39,382 nucleotides of DNA. Origin: Gnomoniopsis sp. IMI 355080 (lineage: Eukaryota > Ascomycota > Sordariomycetes > Diaporthales > Gnomoniaceae). The position numbers were made by a program, and so were the translations under genes. The notes beneath the pieces are model-generated. The model was given only the letters and a program-made list of their open reading frames with translations, was not told where the DNA came from and searched no databases. How positions within the stretch are numbered: the first letter of the stretch is position 1; each line of letters opens with the position of its first letter. This document shows positions 30,873-39,382 of the stretch, piece by piece. The DNA lies in contig JAPEVC010000291.1 in NCBI GenBank assembly GCA_027946555.1, forward strand, positions 1-39,382. The letters are read 5' to 3'.

Positions 30873-32856
30873 GCTGGAATTGTTTGTCTGGGAGGAACCT
30901 TGATAAATTTGACAAAGACCTAGCCTAGCATATGTAGCTTTCTTTTTCCCACTTCACCAGTATATGTACAAGGAGAGGAACGCTCGTGAGAGGGCTACAT
31001 TTCCGACGCTGAGACCACTTTCCTTTGAGAGAGAGAGATATATATATATGTGTGTGTGTGTATATGGCCAGGCGCCTTCGAAGTTACTTCACGAGATTGG
31101 CCGTAATGCACTCACGGAGGACCCATTGATCTACCATATGCTGCGCCCAGCCACCCTTGATAGTCCCATTGATCTAGGTCCCATATCTTGGACGACCTTG
31201 AACACAGCGGTGTTATCCACTTGCGCGCAGGGGGTGGGAATCTACTACCTTGGAAAATGCGACCATGATGGCATTCTTGACTCTTGTAGTAGCACCGATG
31301 AGTGACCGATCTTTCCGAGGGCAAAGAATAGAATGGGAGTAGCCCATTGCGTGTTTACCATGTCGACAAGTGTTGCCGAAGTTGCGCGTACTTAGCGGCT
31401 CATGCTCGGCGTCGGTCTCCAGGGTGCAGCGGAAGGGGGGGGAATAGAAGAGAAGAGGCAGCGAGAGGAGGGGGGGAAAGCAGCATAGACGTCGGTGCGC
31501 TAATAATCCTTACAAAAAAAAGATCGTCACGATGTCAGACCCCCATTCAAACTCTGGTATATAAAGTGCACACACACACAGTCAGTCGGAGGCCCGAGGC
31601 TGTAGATCGGGTTCTCCGAGATCTATCCCCAAAGCGCCGAAAAAAGATTTGTCCAGAATGCAATGCGGGCATACACACCTATCGGCACTTGTGGCCACCC
31701 CCGGTCCAGTTCTTCCTACTTATTGCTATGTACTTGTAGGTATGTGTTCACGGCCCGGTCCGTTGCGGGATATGATGTGCCTCCGATTCGAGCAGTACCG
31801 CTATTCGTAACTCCTAAGTATTAAGGTAGCAATACTTGTGGATCCACATTGCAAATGCTGCCATGACGATTCGTAACATGACTACCCCCCCAGCGCCCCC
31901 ATACCGCCATAGTATGCCCGCTCGGAGCTTCAGTATGACATCTCCGAAGATGCGGGTCCCCCGACTGCGCAGCAAACAAGTCTGCCTTGCAATGCCTTGC
32001 AGAGTAGACTGCAGATGGGCGGAGTAAGCAGGACCATTGAAGCTGAAAAAAAGAACATGGGAATATCTTCTTGGGGGCCTTGCATACTTCTAGCCTAGTC
32101 GAATGTCGCACTGGTGTACGTACGTGGGTGAATAATAGGAGTTTGTCGACTGATTATGTGGCTGCAGGTTACGAAGAAGCGTCATCATTAGAGAGGACTT
32201 TCTCATGCAGAAATATGAATCAGGAGACTTTTAGAAGATTTACGTGTGCAATATAGCACTAGCATGTGAGGTGACTACGAGACTCGAACAGTGGTTTTCT
32301 GCGTGGCTGACACCCACTGTTGAATTTCCTGGGAGTTGCTCCTGTCCCAACTCTGTGGTTGAAGACTAAACAGCTAACCTAGAGTACAACATTACGAAAG
32401 TTATAGGTTTGAGATACATTGGTCCAATCGTGCCGTGCAGTTGTTGTACTATGCATATCATACCAAATTCAAAGACGCCGAGCACCACAACTCACCGGGA
32501 GAATTTCACAGACCTAAGCTAGTTAGCTTTATGTTGCCTGACTACTGTGACAAGCTAATGAGGTGATCATAGTCCAACTGAGATGAGAAGTGTTCTCAGG
32601 TGGGTAACTGAGCGCTGCCGTGGTCATGAGACGGCGCACACTTTCTGCCCTTAACCTTTGCCCTACCCAACGACGGGCAAGTTTAGACTAGTTTATACAA
32701 TCCAGTATATGTTGAACAGGCCCTACGCATCTATACTAAAGGGTATATTGCAAAGTTGTGCAATAGAATTAAAGAAGTAGATCTACATTCTGTGAAACTC
32801 AATAGTCACCGACCACAACAAACGGAATTCGACAGCTATTAATTCATTCTATCACA
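30873..32856. other. Gene-poor, A/T-leaning region with simple repeats
   Basis: These 2.0 kb lie upstream of the esterase-like gene. They contain a compound microsatellite (31027-31065), a short CA run at about 31567-31580 and several G runs (8 G at 31435-31442). Open frames are short and not gene-like. No transposase, reverse transcriptase, tRNA or long terminal repeat is seen. Confidence 0.45.
31027..31065. repeat. Compound microsatellite (GA)n(TA)n(TG)n
   Basis: Consecutive tracts of roughly six GA, five TA and six TG dinucleotides are followed by TATATA. It is about 155 bases upstream of the carboxylesterase-like ATG, within the likely promoter. Confidence 0.9.
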
Positions 32857-33480
32857 ATGTCCTGGAAATCACAGGACATAGATACTTCAACCGTCCATCC
32901 AAACGCCGATAAGAGCCCCTCAACCGCTACTATGGAGTGCAAAACGTGCGTTTCTGGTCCTAGTGTGTTCGAAATGAATCAGAACAACTGCTCAGCAAGC
33001 CCAGCATTGGTTGTCAATAGCTTCACACCAGATGACAACGTCGAGGTCTCCTCTTTAGCGGCATCCAAATCAGGGTCGGAGGCTAAGAGATAGGACACAA
33101 GATCTCCCCTGGAAGACCAGTCAGAAAAGCGTCCAGAAGAAATATATAGCAACCCACCAACGGGGCCGTTGGAGGAGGCACCCAGCTCAACAGACCAAGC
33201 CACTACAAGGAGGATCGAGCCCATACACCTGCGCCTGATACAGTGTACAAACACTATTCAAAAAAGTTCTATTCTTGGAGTCGATCCTGGAGAGACCAAA
33301 TTCTTATCGGACCTCACCAAGTACAGGACCGGTTGCTCTGGTCGGCTTCCCCATAGTACGACAGGTGAGATCGAGCTGCTTGGGGACACATTTGATAATG
33401 CAAAGGATTGTCTCAAAGCGTCTACAGGTACTGGACGAGGCGGTTCGCTCGCACTGCGGCAAAGGCCTGAAGCCGAGTAA
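32857..33480 (+). pseudogene. Interrupted open reading frame, unknown product
   Basis: ATG at 32857 (CACAATGTCC, a favourable fungal start) opens 78 codons to a TAG at 33091. The same frame then continues open for another 128 codons to 33480. Both halves are similar in composition, rich in S, T, E and P with few hydrophobics, so they read like one 207-codon gene broken by a single stop. An intron removing the stop is conceivable (GTCTCC at 33045 to GATAG at 33093, 49 bases), but the donor is weak. No family is recognised. Confidence 0.3.
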
Positions 33481-34519
33481 ACTTATTCGCAGAGGTTCGA
33501 CTGGAAATTCGCGAGGACTGCGTGGTAGTACTACATCCCAGTAGTGAGTCGCGGCGGACTTTGGGAGAGCGATCCGGGGGAGTCTAGAAGTCGTCACAGG
33601 GATCTGTCACTTGATAACTTTCTTGGAAGTACAAATAGACCTAGACCGAAGGGATGCATGAATTGGATAGTAGGTACATTTCTGTATGGACAATCCCAAC
33701 AAGTGAAAGTAGGTATCTGAGCAGCATACGCGGAGAATTGGTAGGTTCACAGAACTGCAACCCTGGACAATTCCAATATTTATGAAGTTTGACAAGCACC
33801 AATGTATGATTGTGATCTCTCACTTCATGGTGTTGGATGCAGATCCGCTGATCTTTACTATTCTACCTAGGGAACTTTATGGACTGAGAGTCATGGGGGT
33901 GAGACAATATGCTGGCCTAGGTTCGGGTTGACTGCATCTTTATACAACCACAATGTGTTAACCAAAGCGGGCCAGATCATTGGATTCTATAGCTCGAGAC
34001 TGAATTCAAAGATTGAAACATGGTAAGGAATCCATCAAAAAAAAAAAAGAAAAGAAAAGAAAAAAAAAACCTTGAAAGCGTGCATGCAAACTCGAGGAGT
34101 AATCAGCCAAGTGGCCCTAAAGCGTACTTACTAGGCTGGCATGCTGTATCAAACCAAGACAAATCCACACAAAAGTGACACCTCAGGAAACAGGCAATTG
34201 GAATCAATGTTTAATTGAAATTCCACTCGCCCTTTTTCACTTTGACAAGTACCGAACTTTGCACATACGTCACTGCTGCAAGCTTGGGCCGAGTTGTGTA
34301 ACTTCCATGCTCAGAGATTTCACCTTTTGGGCAATCACCCTCAGCAAAGCCCACAACCCACGAGGTTTGTATCGTACCTTCCTTTTCATGTCAAGATAAA
34401 AATCAACTGATTTTGAAAGATTGAGTTCCTATCATTCAACACTCCTCATCTGTCTGTGATTTCAACTGGACTGACTGCCTTCAGCTCACAGCTACTAATC
34501 TTGACACAACTCTCTGAAA
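33481..34519. other. Gene-poor region and Hce2-like gene promoter
   Basis: About 1.0 kb, A/T-rich, with an A-rich tract at 34037-34069. The last 150 bases are rich in CT and CAACT words, as expected of a 5' leader. Open frames here are short and random-looking. Confidence 0.45.
34037..34069. repeat. A-rich tract with interspersed G
   Basis: Thirty-three bases on the plus strand are A except for three G. It could be a simple repeat or the end of a retroposed poly(A) tail. No retroelement is seen beside it. Confidence 0.7.
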
Positions 34520-35245
34520 ATGCACTTCATCACCATATTCACGATGGCATCTGCCCATCTGGCCAGCCTCGTCGCCACCAGCCCTCTGCGACTCGCCCAC
34601 ACCATCAACACCCTCAGCTATCTTCCCAACCAGGTCGTCTGGCACCAGGCCAGCATCTTCCCCGTCCACGGCACCAACAGCACCCCCGTGTTTCCCATCG
34701 TCCGCACCAATGTCACTGCCTGCAGCCAGATCGAATACGATGAGGTCTCTCCCGCTCGTACCTCGGTCGTTCGCGACGACTGTGCCGACCTCGCCAACCA
34801 GGTCAAGGCTAGCCCAGGGTTTTGGGAGCTGTACAAGTGGTCTGACGACGAGAACGGGGCGTTCAGGCCGTTGGTAAGCAACGGCACCTGCGAGTTTGCT
34901 GTCAAGCGCCGCAGCACGCCGTCGGGCTTCAACAACACCACCACCGCCACCAGCGATGTTGCCATGTTAGTAGATAACCCACCACCATTGGAGTATAGGT
35001 CCAGACCTGAAGGATCGAAATTTGGCTCTCGAAGAGGCTAATCATCTCTCTCTAATTTCCTCTCTTGCAGCATCGGCAACAACGATGTCTTCAAGATTCT
35101 GAATGACAGTGTCAACGACTTTGCGGCCACCGCAGACGAGCCCTACGTCGATGCCGAGCGCAACCAGGGACACATGAGATGCAAGTGGTGGTTCGCCGTC
35201 AACACGAGTATGGAGTTCCGCATCCAGATGACGGGAAGTCAGTAG
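34520..35245 (+). CDS. Small secreted Ecp2/Hce2-like protein
   Basis: Two exons, 34520-34965 and 35071-35245, encode 206 residues; the intron is GTTAGT...TTGCAG. The N-terminal 25-30 residues (MHFITIFTMASAHLASLVAT) form a plausible signal peptide. The mature part has four Cys: TACSQ, DDCADL, GTCEFAV and MRCKWW. The pattern Cys-x(2)-L-x-W, then GTCxF, then NxDV..I..., then a final Cys resembles the Hce2 (Ecp2-homologue) domain, first known from secreted effectors of plant-pathogenic fungi and also found in saprotrophs. Several NxS/T sequons are present. A role at the cell surface or towards a host or competitor is inference from family and secretion only. It sits with other secreted-protein genes. 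Confidence 0.65.
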
Positions 35246-35823
35246 GCAGATGCTGCTGCGTGTTTGCCCATGTGGTCGAAAATCATAAAAGACCTGTATG
35301 TATAATGTAATGGATGACCTTTCACGGAGCATATGGGGAGTTGAAGTTGTGTTTGGCACAGGAACGCAGGTTGAGGATTATTATACAGAGAAAATTATTG
35401 TACGAAGGTCTTATTACTATGATAAGATGATTAGTTACATTGCTGTTCCTTTTCTGCAGTTTAGCTCCAGATATGTCCAATATCCATATCAAAATCGCCG
35501 CCCGACAGGTTCGCTTTGGGGGGGGGGGGGAAGACAATCCGCTATGGCTGTGAAGAGACAAACTTACCCAGAAACTCAGGCCAGGATATCGAATCTCGTT
35601 GCATTTGAGGATGTAGAACTTTAATTTCATTCAAAATCAATAATTCTTGAGTAACTTGCAGATCAGTATTCGTTATCATTATAAATGCCGCTTTTGCTTC
35701 GGGCGCCGGCGGCTATCAATATGCTACTTACCTACTCAACTCTACACGGCAGAACATCTAAATCCTTTTTGAGCTGGAATCAAATTACTACCCTTGGTGG
35801 ACGGGAGTGCTATTGCTTCAAAA
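35246..35823. other. Intergenic region, 5' of SDR gene
   Basis: These 578 bases are A/T-rich and lie between tandem genes. They contain a run of 13 G at 35518-35530. The transcript start of the SDR gene is probably in the final 100 bases. No other element is recognised. Confidence 0.5.
35518..35530. repeat. G13 homopolymer
   Basis: Thirteen consecutive G occur on the plus strand in otherwise A/T-rich sequence. It is one of three runs of 11 or more G in the window. Confidence 0.9.
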
Positions 35824-36751
35824 ATGGCCGGAAAATTGGAAGGAAAAGTCATCCTCATCACTGGGGCCGCCAGCGGAATCGGGTGAGTCCAACAAGCTTC
35901 ACGCTGCTTCTCAATCATCATTTCACCCCCTCCCGCGAAGACTACTTACTAACACCCGCCCAGCCGCGCAACCGCCCTCAAACTAGCCTCTGAAGGCGCA
36001 TCGCTCTCCTTGCGCGATATCAATCAAGAAGGCCTTAGCAGCCTCTTAAAGGACCTATCTTCTTCTTCTTCTTCGCAAGAGCAACAAAATCACACCGTAT
36101 TCCCTTGTGACGTCGGCTCCAGCGCACAATGTGATAGCGCCGTGGCCGACACGCTCAAGACCCACGGCGGGCGCATCGACGGCGTCTTCAACTGCGCGGG
36201 CATCAACCCCACCGCTTTGCCCATCACCGAGACGACGGATGCGTATTTTGACAAGCTGGTCAATACGAATTTGCGGGGGCCGTATAATGTTACGCGCGCG
36301 GTGGTGCCGCATTTGCAGCGGGGTGCGGTGATTGTGAATGTGGCGAGCGTGGCGGGGTTGCGTGCCAGCTCGGGTTATTCTATTGTGAGTTTTCTCTTTT
36401 CCTTTTTTTCTTTTTCTTCTTTTTTATAAAATAATGGCTGATTTCAGTTGTCTTGGAATAATAAAGTATAATGCCACCAAGTTCGGCGTCATCGGCTTCA
36501 CTAAAGCCATGGCTCTTGAGCTTGGACCAAAAGGCATCCGGGTCAACTGCGTGTGCCCTGGTCCCATCGACACACCCACCATGGCGGGAAATCTTGCTGG
36601 CGGAGATGCCAATGATAAATTAATCCGGGACATTGCTTTGGGGCGTATCGGCCAACCGGAGGAGGTTGCCGATGTGGTTGCGTTCTTGTTCAGCGAGGAC
36701 AGCAGATTCATGAACGGTAGTGTGGTTGAGATCTCGGGCGGGATGAAATGA
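35824..36751 (+). CDS. Classical short-chain dehydrogenase/reductase (SDR)
   Basis: Three exons, 35824-35882, 35964-36384 and 36467-36751, encode 254 residues, the usual classical-SDR length. The cofactor motif TGAASGIG is at residues 13-20. Asp38 at the end of the second strand (LSLRDIN) points to NAD(H) preference. NCAG follows, then catalytic Ser148 (NVASVAG) and the YNATK motif with Tyr161 and Lys165; Ser-Tyr spacing of 13 is canonical. The C-terminus NGSVVEISGGMK is standard for the family. The last intron uses an AAAG acceptor at 36466; the stronger-looking TTCAG at 36447 would cause a frameshift and early stop. Residues 50-60 contain a Ser run from TCT repeats. It is cytosolic with unknown substrate. 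It converges with the tannase gene, so a shared catabolic role is possible but unproven. Confidence 0.9.
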
Positions 36752-36931
36752 AGTGTGACTGCGTGTCTGCTTCAGAAGGGGCGGGGAGTGGAGAGGGAGG
36801 GCAAAACGGAATATACAAGTTTCACGCATCAAGGGCCGCCTGAAGAGAATCTTTCGGTCTCGTCTCTTGCGTCTCGAGGCAAAGTATGTACATTGAATAT
36901 GAAGTCCTTGCTCCAACAAAATCCTTCCCAA

Positions 36932-38614
36932 CTAAATCCCAACCTTGTCCACACACTCCCAACTCGCCGCCTCACTCACATTCCCCGACCCAACATAACT
37001 CGCATACCACGGAAACGGACACAGCGGCCGCTGCCTCTGCACGCCCAACGCCACCGTATCATTCACAAACTTGGTCGCGACAATCCTCTCGGGCGCCGTC
37101 CCGCCTTCCACCCATGCCATCAGCGCCAACAGCGCATCGTGCTCGGCATCCCGCGGCAAGCCCGCCACCGTTCCGGCCGCGACCTGTTGCGATTCGTCCT
37201 CCTCCGTCGAGGAGGAGTGGAGGCTTTGCGTCTGCCCGCTGCCGCCAAAGAACCACGGCGCATCGCCCACCGACTGGCTGCAGTGGTGCATCCCGGGAAC
37301 GAGGAAGAAGCGGTACCAGTCGTCCACCTCGACGCCGTGCTGGCCGTACATGGTCGACAGGATCTGGCGGTAGAGGTAGATGCTTGCGTCTGTGGGGATG
37401 AGACCGTCCGCGTAGCCGTGGTACTGCAGCAGCTTGCCGCCGCGCGCATGGAAGCTGGAAAGGTCAAAGTCGTTGGCCGAGGCGTTGCCCGGGTTGATGG
37501 CATCGGCTTGCTGGATGATGTCGTAGCTGAAATCGTTGAAATCCCAGTCCGGGTCGTTGACCACCATGTACTGGACATACTGCGTCCCGTACAGGGACGG
37601 CGCGTTGGTACCGACGTCGCCAAAGGACGAGGCCATTTGCGCCTCGGAGCCGACGCCGAAATTGGGATAGGCCCAGGTGTTGTTGGCGAAGGCGAGCGGG
37701 CGGTAGAGGGCCTCGAGCGTCCGGATCTGGTCGGCCGTCAGACACGTGGTCGTGCTGTTAGGCTTGCAGAGCATGGCCTCGAGGTACAGGTCGCACTTTT
37801 TGGGGTCCATGATGATACCGTCCTCGATCCCATCCGAGCTATCGCACTGCGCTAGGACCTGGTCGCTGATCCAGTCGAACGTGGCCGGCGGGATGTAGTG
37901 CGACGTGTTCTCGGGCAAGTTGATCAGCCCGACCTCGAGCTGCCACGTCTGCTGGTGCGTCGTCCACCACGACGGGCAGCCCGCCATGACGCCGTCAAAG
38001 TCCTCGGGGAACATCTGCACCTCCTTCAGGGCCTGGCGGCCGCCCGTGGAGCAGCCCGTAAAGTACGAGTATGTCGGCGCGGAACCCCCATAGTACGCCG
38101 TCACGATCGACTTGGCCATTACGGTCGACTCGTGCATGGCCCGGTAGCCCCAGTCGGCCTTGCGCTCGGTGCTGTTGAGCGCAAAGGACATGTCCAGAAA
38201 TGTGCCGTTGTGGCCCGTGTCAGTGGACACGGTAGCAAACCCATAGGGGGGCCCGTCCGCCATCGACAACCAATTGATGCCGCCCGCAAACCCGCCATTG
38301 CCCACGGCCAGGAAACGCGAGTTCCATGCGTCGGGAAGGAAGAGTCCGAATGTGAATGACGACTCGGCCGAGGACGAGGCGTTGACAATGACGGCACAGA
38401 GGCTGGTGAGGTTTGTTGGGTTGGTGGGATATGGAATATCGTCAGCGCCCTGCCCAAAGGAGCCGCCCTGGGGAACAGAAGTCACATTCAGGACGGTGGC
38501 GTTTGACGGAAGAGCGGCTTGGATAGCTTCAATATTGCAATTTGTGGAGTTGGTGGCTCGAGCGAAGCTAAGAAGGCCTGCTGCCGTTGCGAAAAGTGCT
38601 GTGGAAGAACGCAT
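36932..38614 (-). CDS. Secreted tannase / feruloyl esterase family protein
   Basis: A single exon encodes 560 residues. The frame extends upstream only to a GTG, so the ATG at 38614 is used. MRSSTALFATAAGLLSFARA is a signal peptide. The family's CS-D-HC arrangement is intact: Cys188-Ser189 in GCSTGGRQ (nucleophile elbow), Asp403 in YADGLIP and His444-Cys445 in GMHHCSQ; the two Cys should form the disulfide that joins nucleophile and His. CDSSDGIEDGII fits the family calcium-binding loop in the lid domain. More than ten NxS/T sequons suit an extracellular enzyme. Members hydrolyse gallate esters (tannase) or hydroxycinnamate esters of plant cell walls (feruloyl esterase B). Which applies here cannot be decided from sequence alone. 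Its 3' end lies 180 bases from the convergent SDR gene. Confidence 0.92.
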   Translation of the reverse strand: MRSSTALFATAAGLLSFARATNSTNCNIEAIQAALPSNATVLNVTSVPQGGSFGQGADDIPYPTNPTNLTSLCAVIVNASSSAESSFTFGLFLPDAWNSRFLAVGNGGFAGGINWLSMADGPPYGFATVSTDTGHNGTFLDMSFALNSTERKADWGYRAMHESTVMAKSIVTAYYGGSAPTYSYFTGCSTGGRQALKEVQMFPEDFDGVMAGCPSWWTTHQQTWQLEVGLINLPENTSHYIPPATFDWISDQVLAQCDSSDGIEDGIIMDPKKCDLYLEAMLCKPNSTTTCLTADQIRTLEALYRPLAFANNTWAYPNFGVGSEAQMASSFGDVGTNAPSLYGTQYVQYMVVNDPDWDFNDFSYDIIQQADAINPGNASANDFDLSSFHARGGKLLQYHGYADGLIPTDASIYLYRQILSTMYGQHGVEVDDWYRFFLVPGMHHCSQSVGDAPWFFGGSGQTQSLHSSSTEEDESQQVAAGTVAGLPRDAEHDALLALMAWVEGGTAPERIVATKFVNDTVALGVQRQRPLCPFPWYASYVGSGNVSEAASWECVDKVGI

Positions 38615-39168
38615 GATGGCCGTTTTCGGGGGGAACACCTGAATGTAACGCTCAAGCTTCCGCGGTCCAGAACAAGAGGCCTAGCAGCAGCAGATCGTCG
38701 ACAGAAAAAGAAAAAAAGCATCAAAGTTTTGTCTTCCTTCTCAATTATTTTATATCAATGTGACGTTCCCCATGGGGACCCCGCTCGCCCGCATTGCAGT
38801 TCCTAGGCCCCCTGAGCCTTATTACCTAGCACAGATGAACGTGTGGAGTTCACAGCGGACTCACCGAGTCAGCTGCACCGCAAGTCCGGGACTACTCGTT
38901 GCGATACTCGGGCCGGCGAAAGCCTCACTATCCGGGTCTGCGGTGAGGGTAAATAAAATGAAAGGGGGCCAAGCGATTTGGTTGCTTGACAAAGCAGCAG
39001 GGAAGCACCAGGTAACGCACAAATTAAGAGAAAAAAAAGTCTTGGTATCGTTGAGGCCATTGAAAGATGGATTGATTGCGGCAAACCATCTGTCAATGTT
39101 ACCAGACCAAAAGCTTCCACAAACTCCCAATCATAATCACAAAGTCTAAGTAAGAAACAGCACTTGTT
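38615..39168. promoter_or_regulatory. Tannase promoter and flank
   Basis: About 550 bases hold the 5' region of the tannase/feruloyl esterase gene on its left and the 3' flank of a possible minus-strand gene on its right. Open frames here look random, and no operator is identified. Confidence 0.4.
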
Positions 39169-39242
39169 CTATTCGAGCGACTTGGAACCGGGGTCGTCGA
39201 ATTCGATGTCGAGGCATTCACGGCCGAAAGCGACGACATCAC
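39169..39242 (-). CDS. Possible last exon of an unidentified gene running in from the right edge
   Basis: On the minus strand a good 3' splice context (TTTTACTCAC...ACATCTCAG) ends at 39243. It is followed by 24 codons and TAG: DVVAFGRECLDIEFDDPGSK at its core, ending SLE. The composition is protein-like and acidic, as C-terminal tails often are. The family is not recognised. The preceding exon lies at or beyond the window end; a stop-free stretch near 39320-39382 could be part of it, but no junction could be settled. Confidence 0.35.
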
Positions 39243-39382
39243 CTGAGATGTGCATGCGTGAGTAAAACTCTTCCTTCAACAGAGTCCGCAATCGATTACA
39301 ATAGCCAACGGTCAGGGGGGAATGGGTATCTTCACAACAGGGATGCGCACGGGGGGAGGTGAGGCAGTTATTTCTCCTATTG

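Noticed and set aside
32270..32300. tRNA B-box-like GTTCGAGTC on the minus strand
   Set aside because: The flanking bases do not pair as a T stem, and no A box or acceptor stem is found at the right distance.
34037..34069. Poly(A) tail of a retroelement
   Set aside because: No open reading frame for a retroelement, target-site duplication or related sequence is visible next to it.
1..39382. Transposon, CRISPR array or rRNA genes
   Set aside because: Scanned for by eye; no terminal repeats with a transposase frame, regularly spaced repeats or rRNA-like sequence were seen.

Overview
The window is nuclear DNA of a filamentous ascomycete (Pezizomycotina); the class is not resolved. The evidence is short introns of about 50-130 bp with GT..AG ends and TACTAAC-like branch sites, compact spacing between genes, and protein types typical of this group: fungal LOC1, Pet127, a Scc4/Mau2 cohesin loader, a tannase/feruloyl esterase and an Ecp2/Hce2-like secreted protein. 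Exon boundaries were worked out by hand. They rest on reading-frame continuity, splice-site context and recalled family patterns, not on transcripts.

Positions 1-14,083 hold mostly core genes: LOC1 (+), an alpha/beta hydrolase of the Eht1/Eeb1 type (-), the cohesin loader SCC4/MAU2 (+) with a large repeat-bearing N-terminal extension, the mitochondrial RNA-processing factor PET127 (+), and ribosomal protein uL4 (+).

Positions 14,573-23,289 hold metabolism and transport: an ARO8-type aminotransferase (-), about 2.3 kb with no convincing gene, an MFS transporter (+) and a flavin monooxygenase (-). The last two converge.

Positions 24,034-28,786 encode a 1,567-residue, mostly disordered acidic nuclear protein (+). 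It has a C-terminal Telo_bind-type OB domain, an FG-rich stretch, a SUMO-interaction-like motif and an NLS. This is the most interesting single gene.

Positions 29,092-38,614 look like an accessory, secretion-oriented block: a carboxylesterase-fold protein that has lost its nucleophile and oxyanion motif (-), a 3.6 kb gene-poor stretch with simple repeats and one interrupted reading frame, an Ecp2/Hce2-like secreted protein (+), a classical SDR (+) and an intact secreted tannase/feruloyl esterase (-). The right edge carries what may be the last exon of an unidentified minus-strand gene.

I saw no tRNA or rRNA, transposon, CRISPR array or obvious complete secondary-metabolite cluster. The most promising leads are the Telo_bind protein, the pseudo-carboxylesterase and the tandem SP-rich repeat in the cohesin loader.
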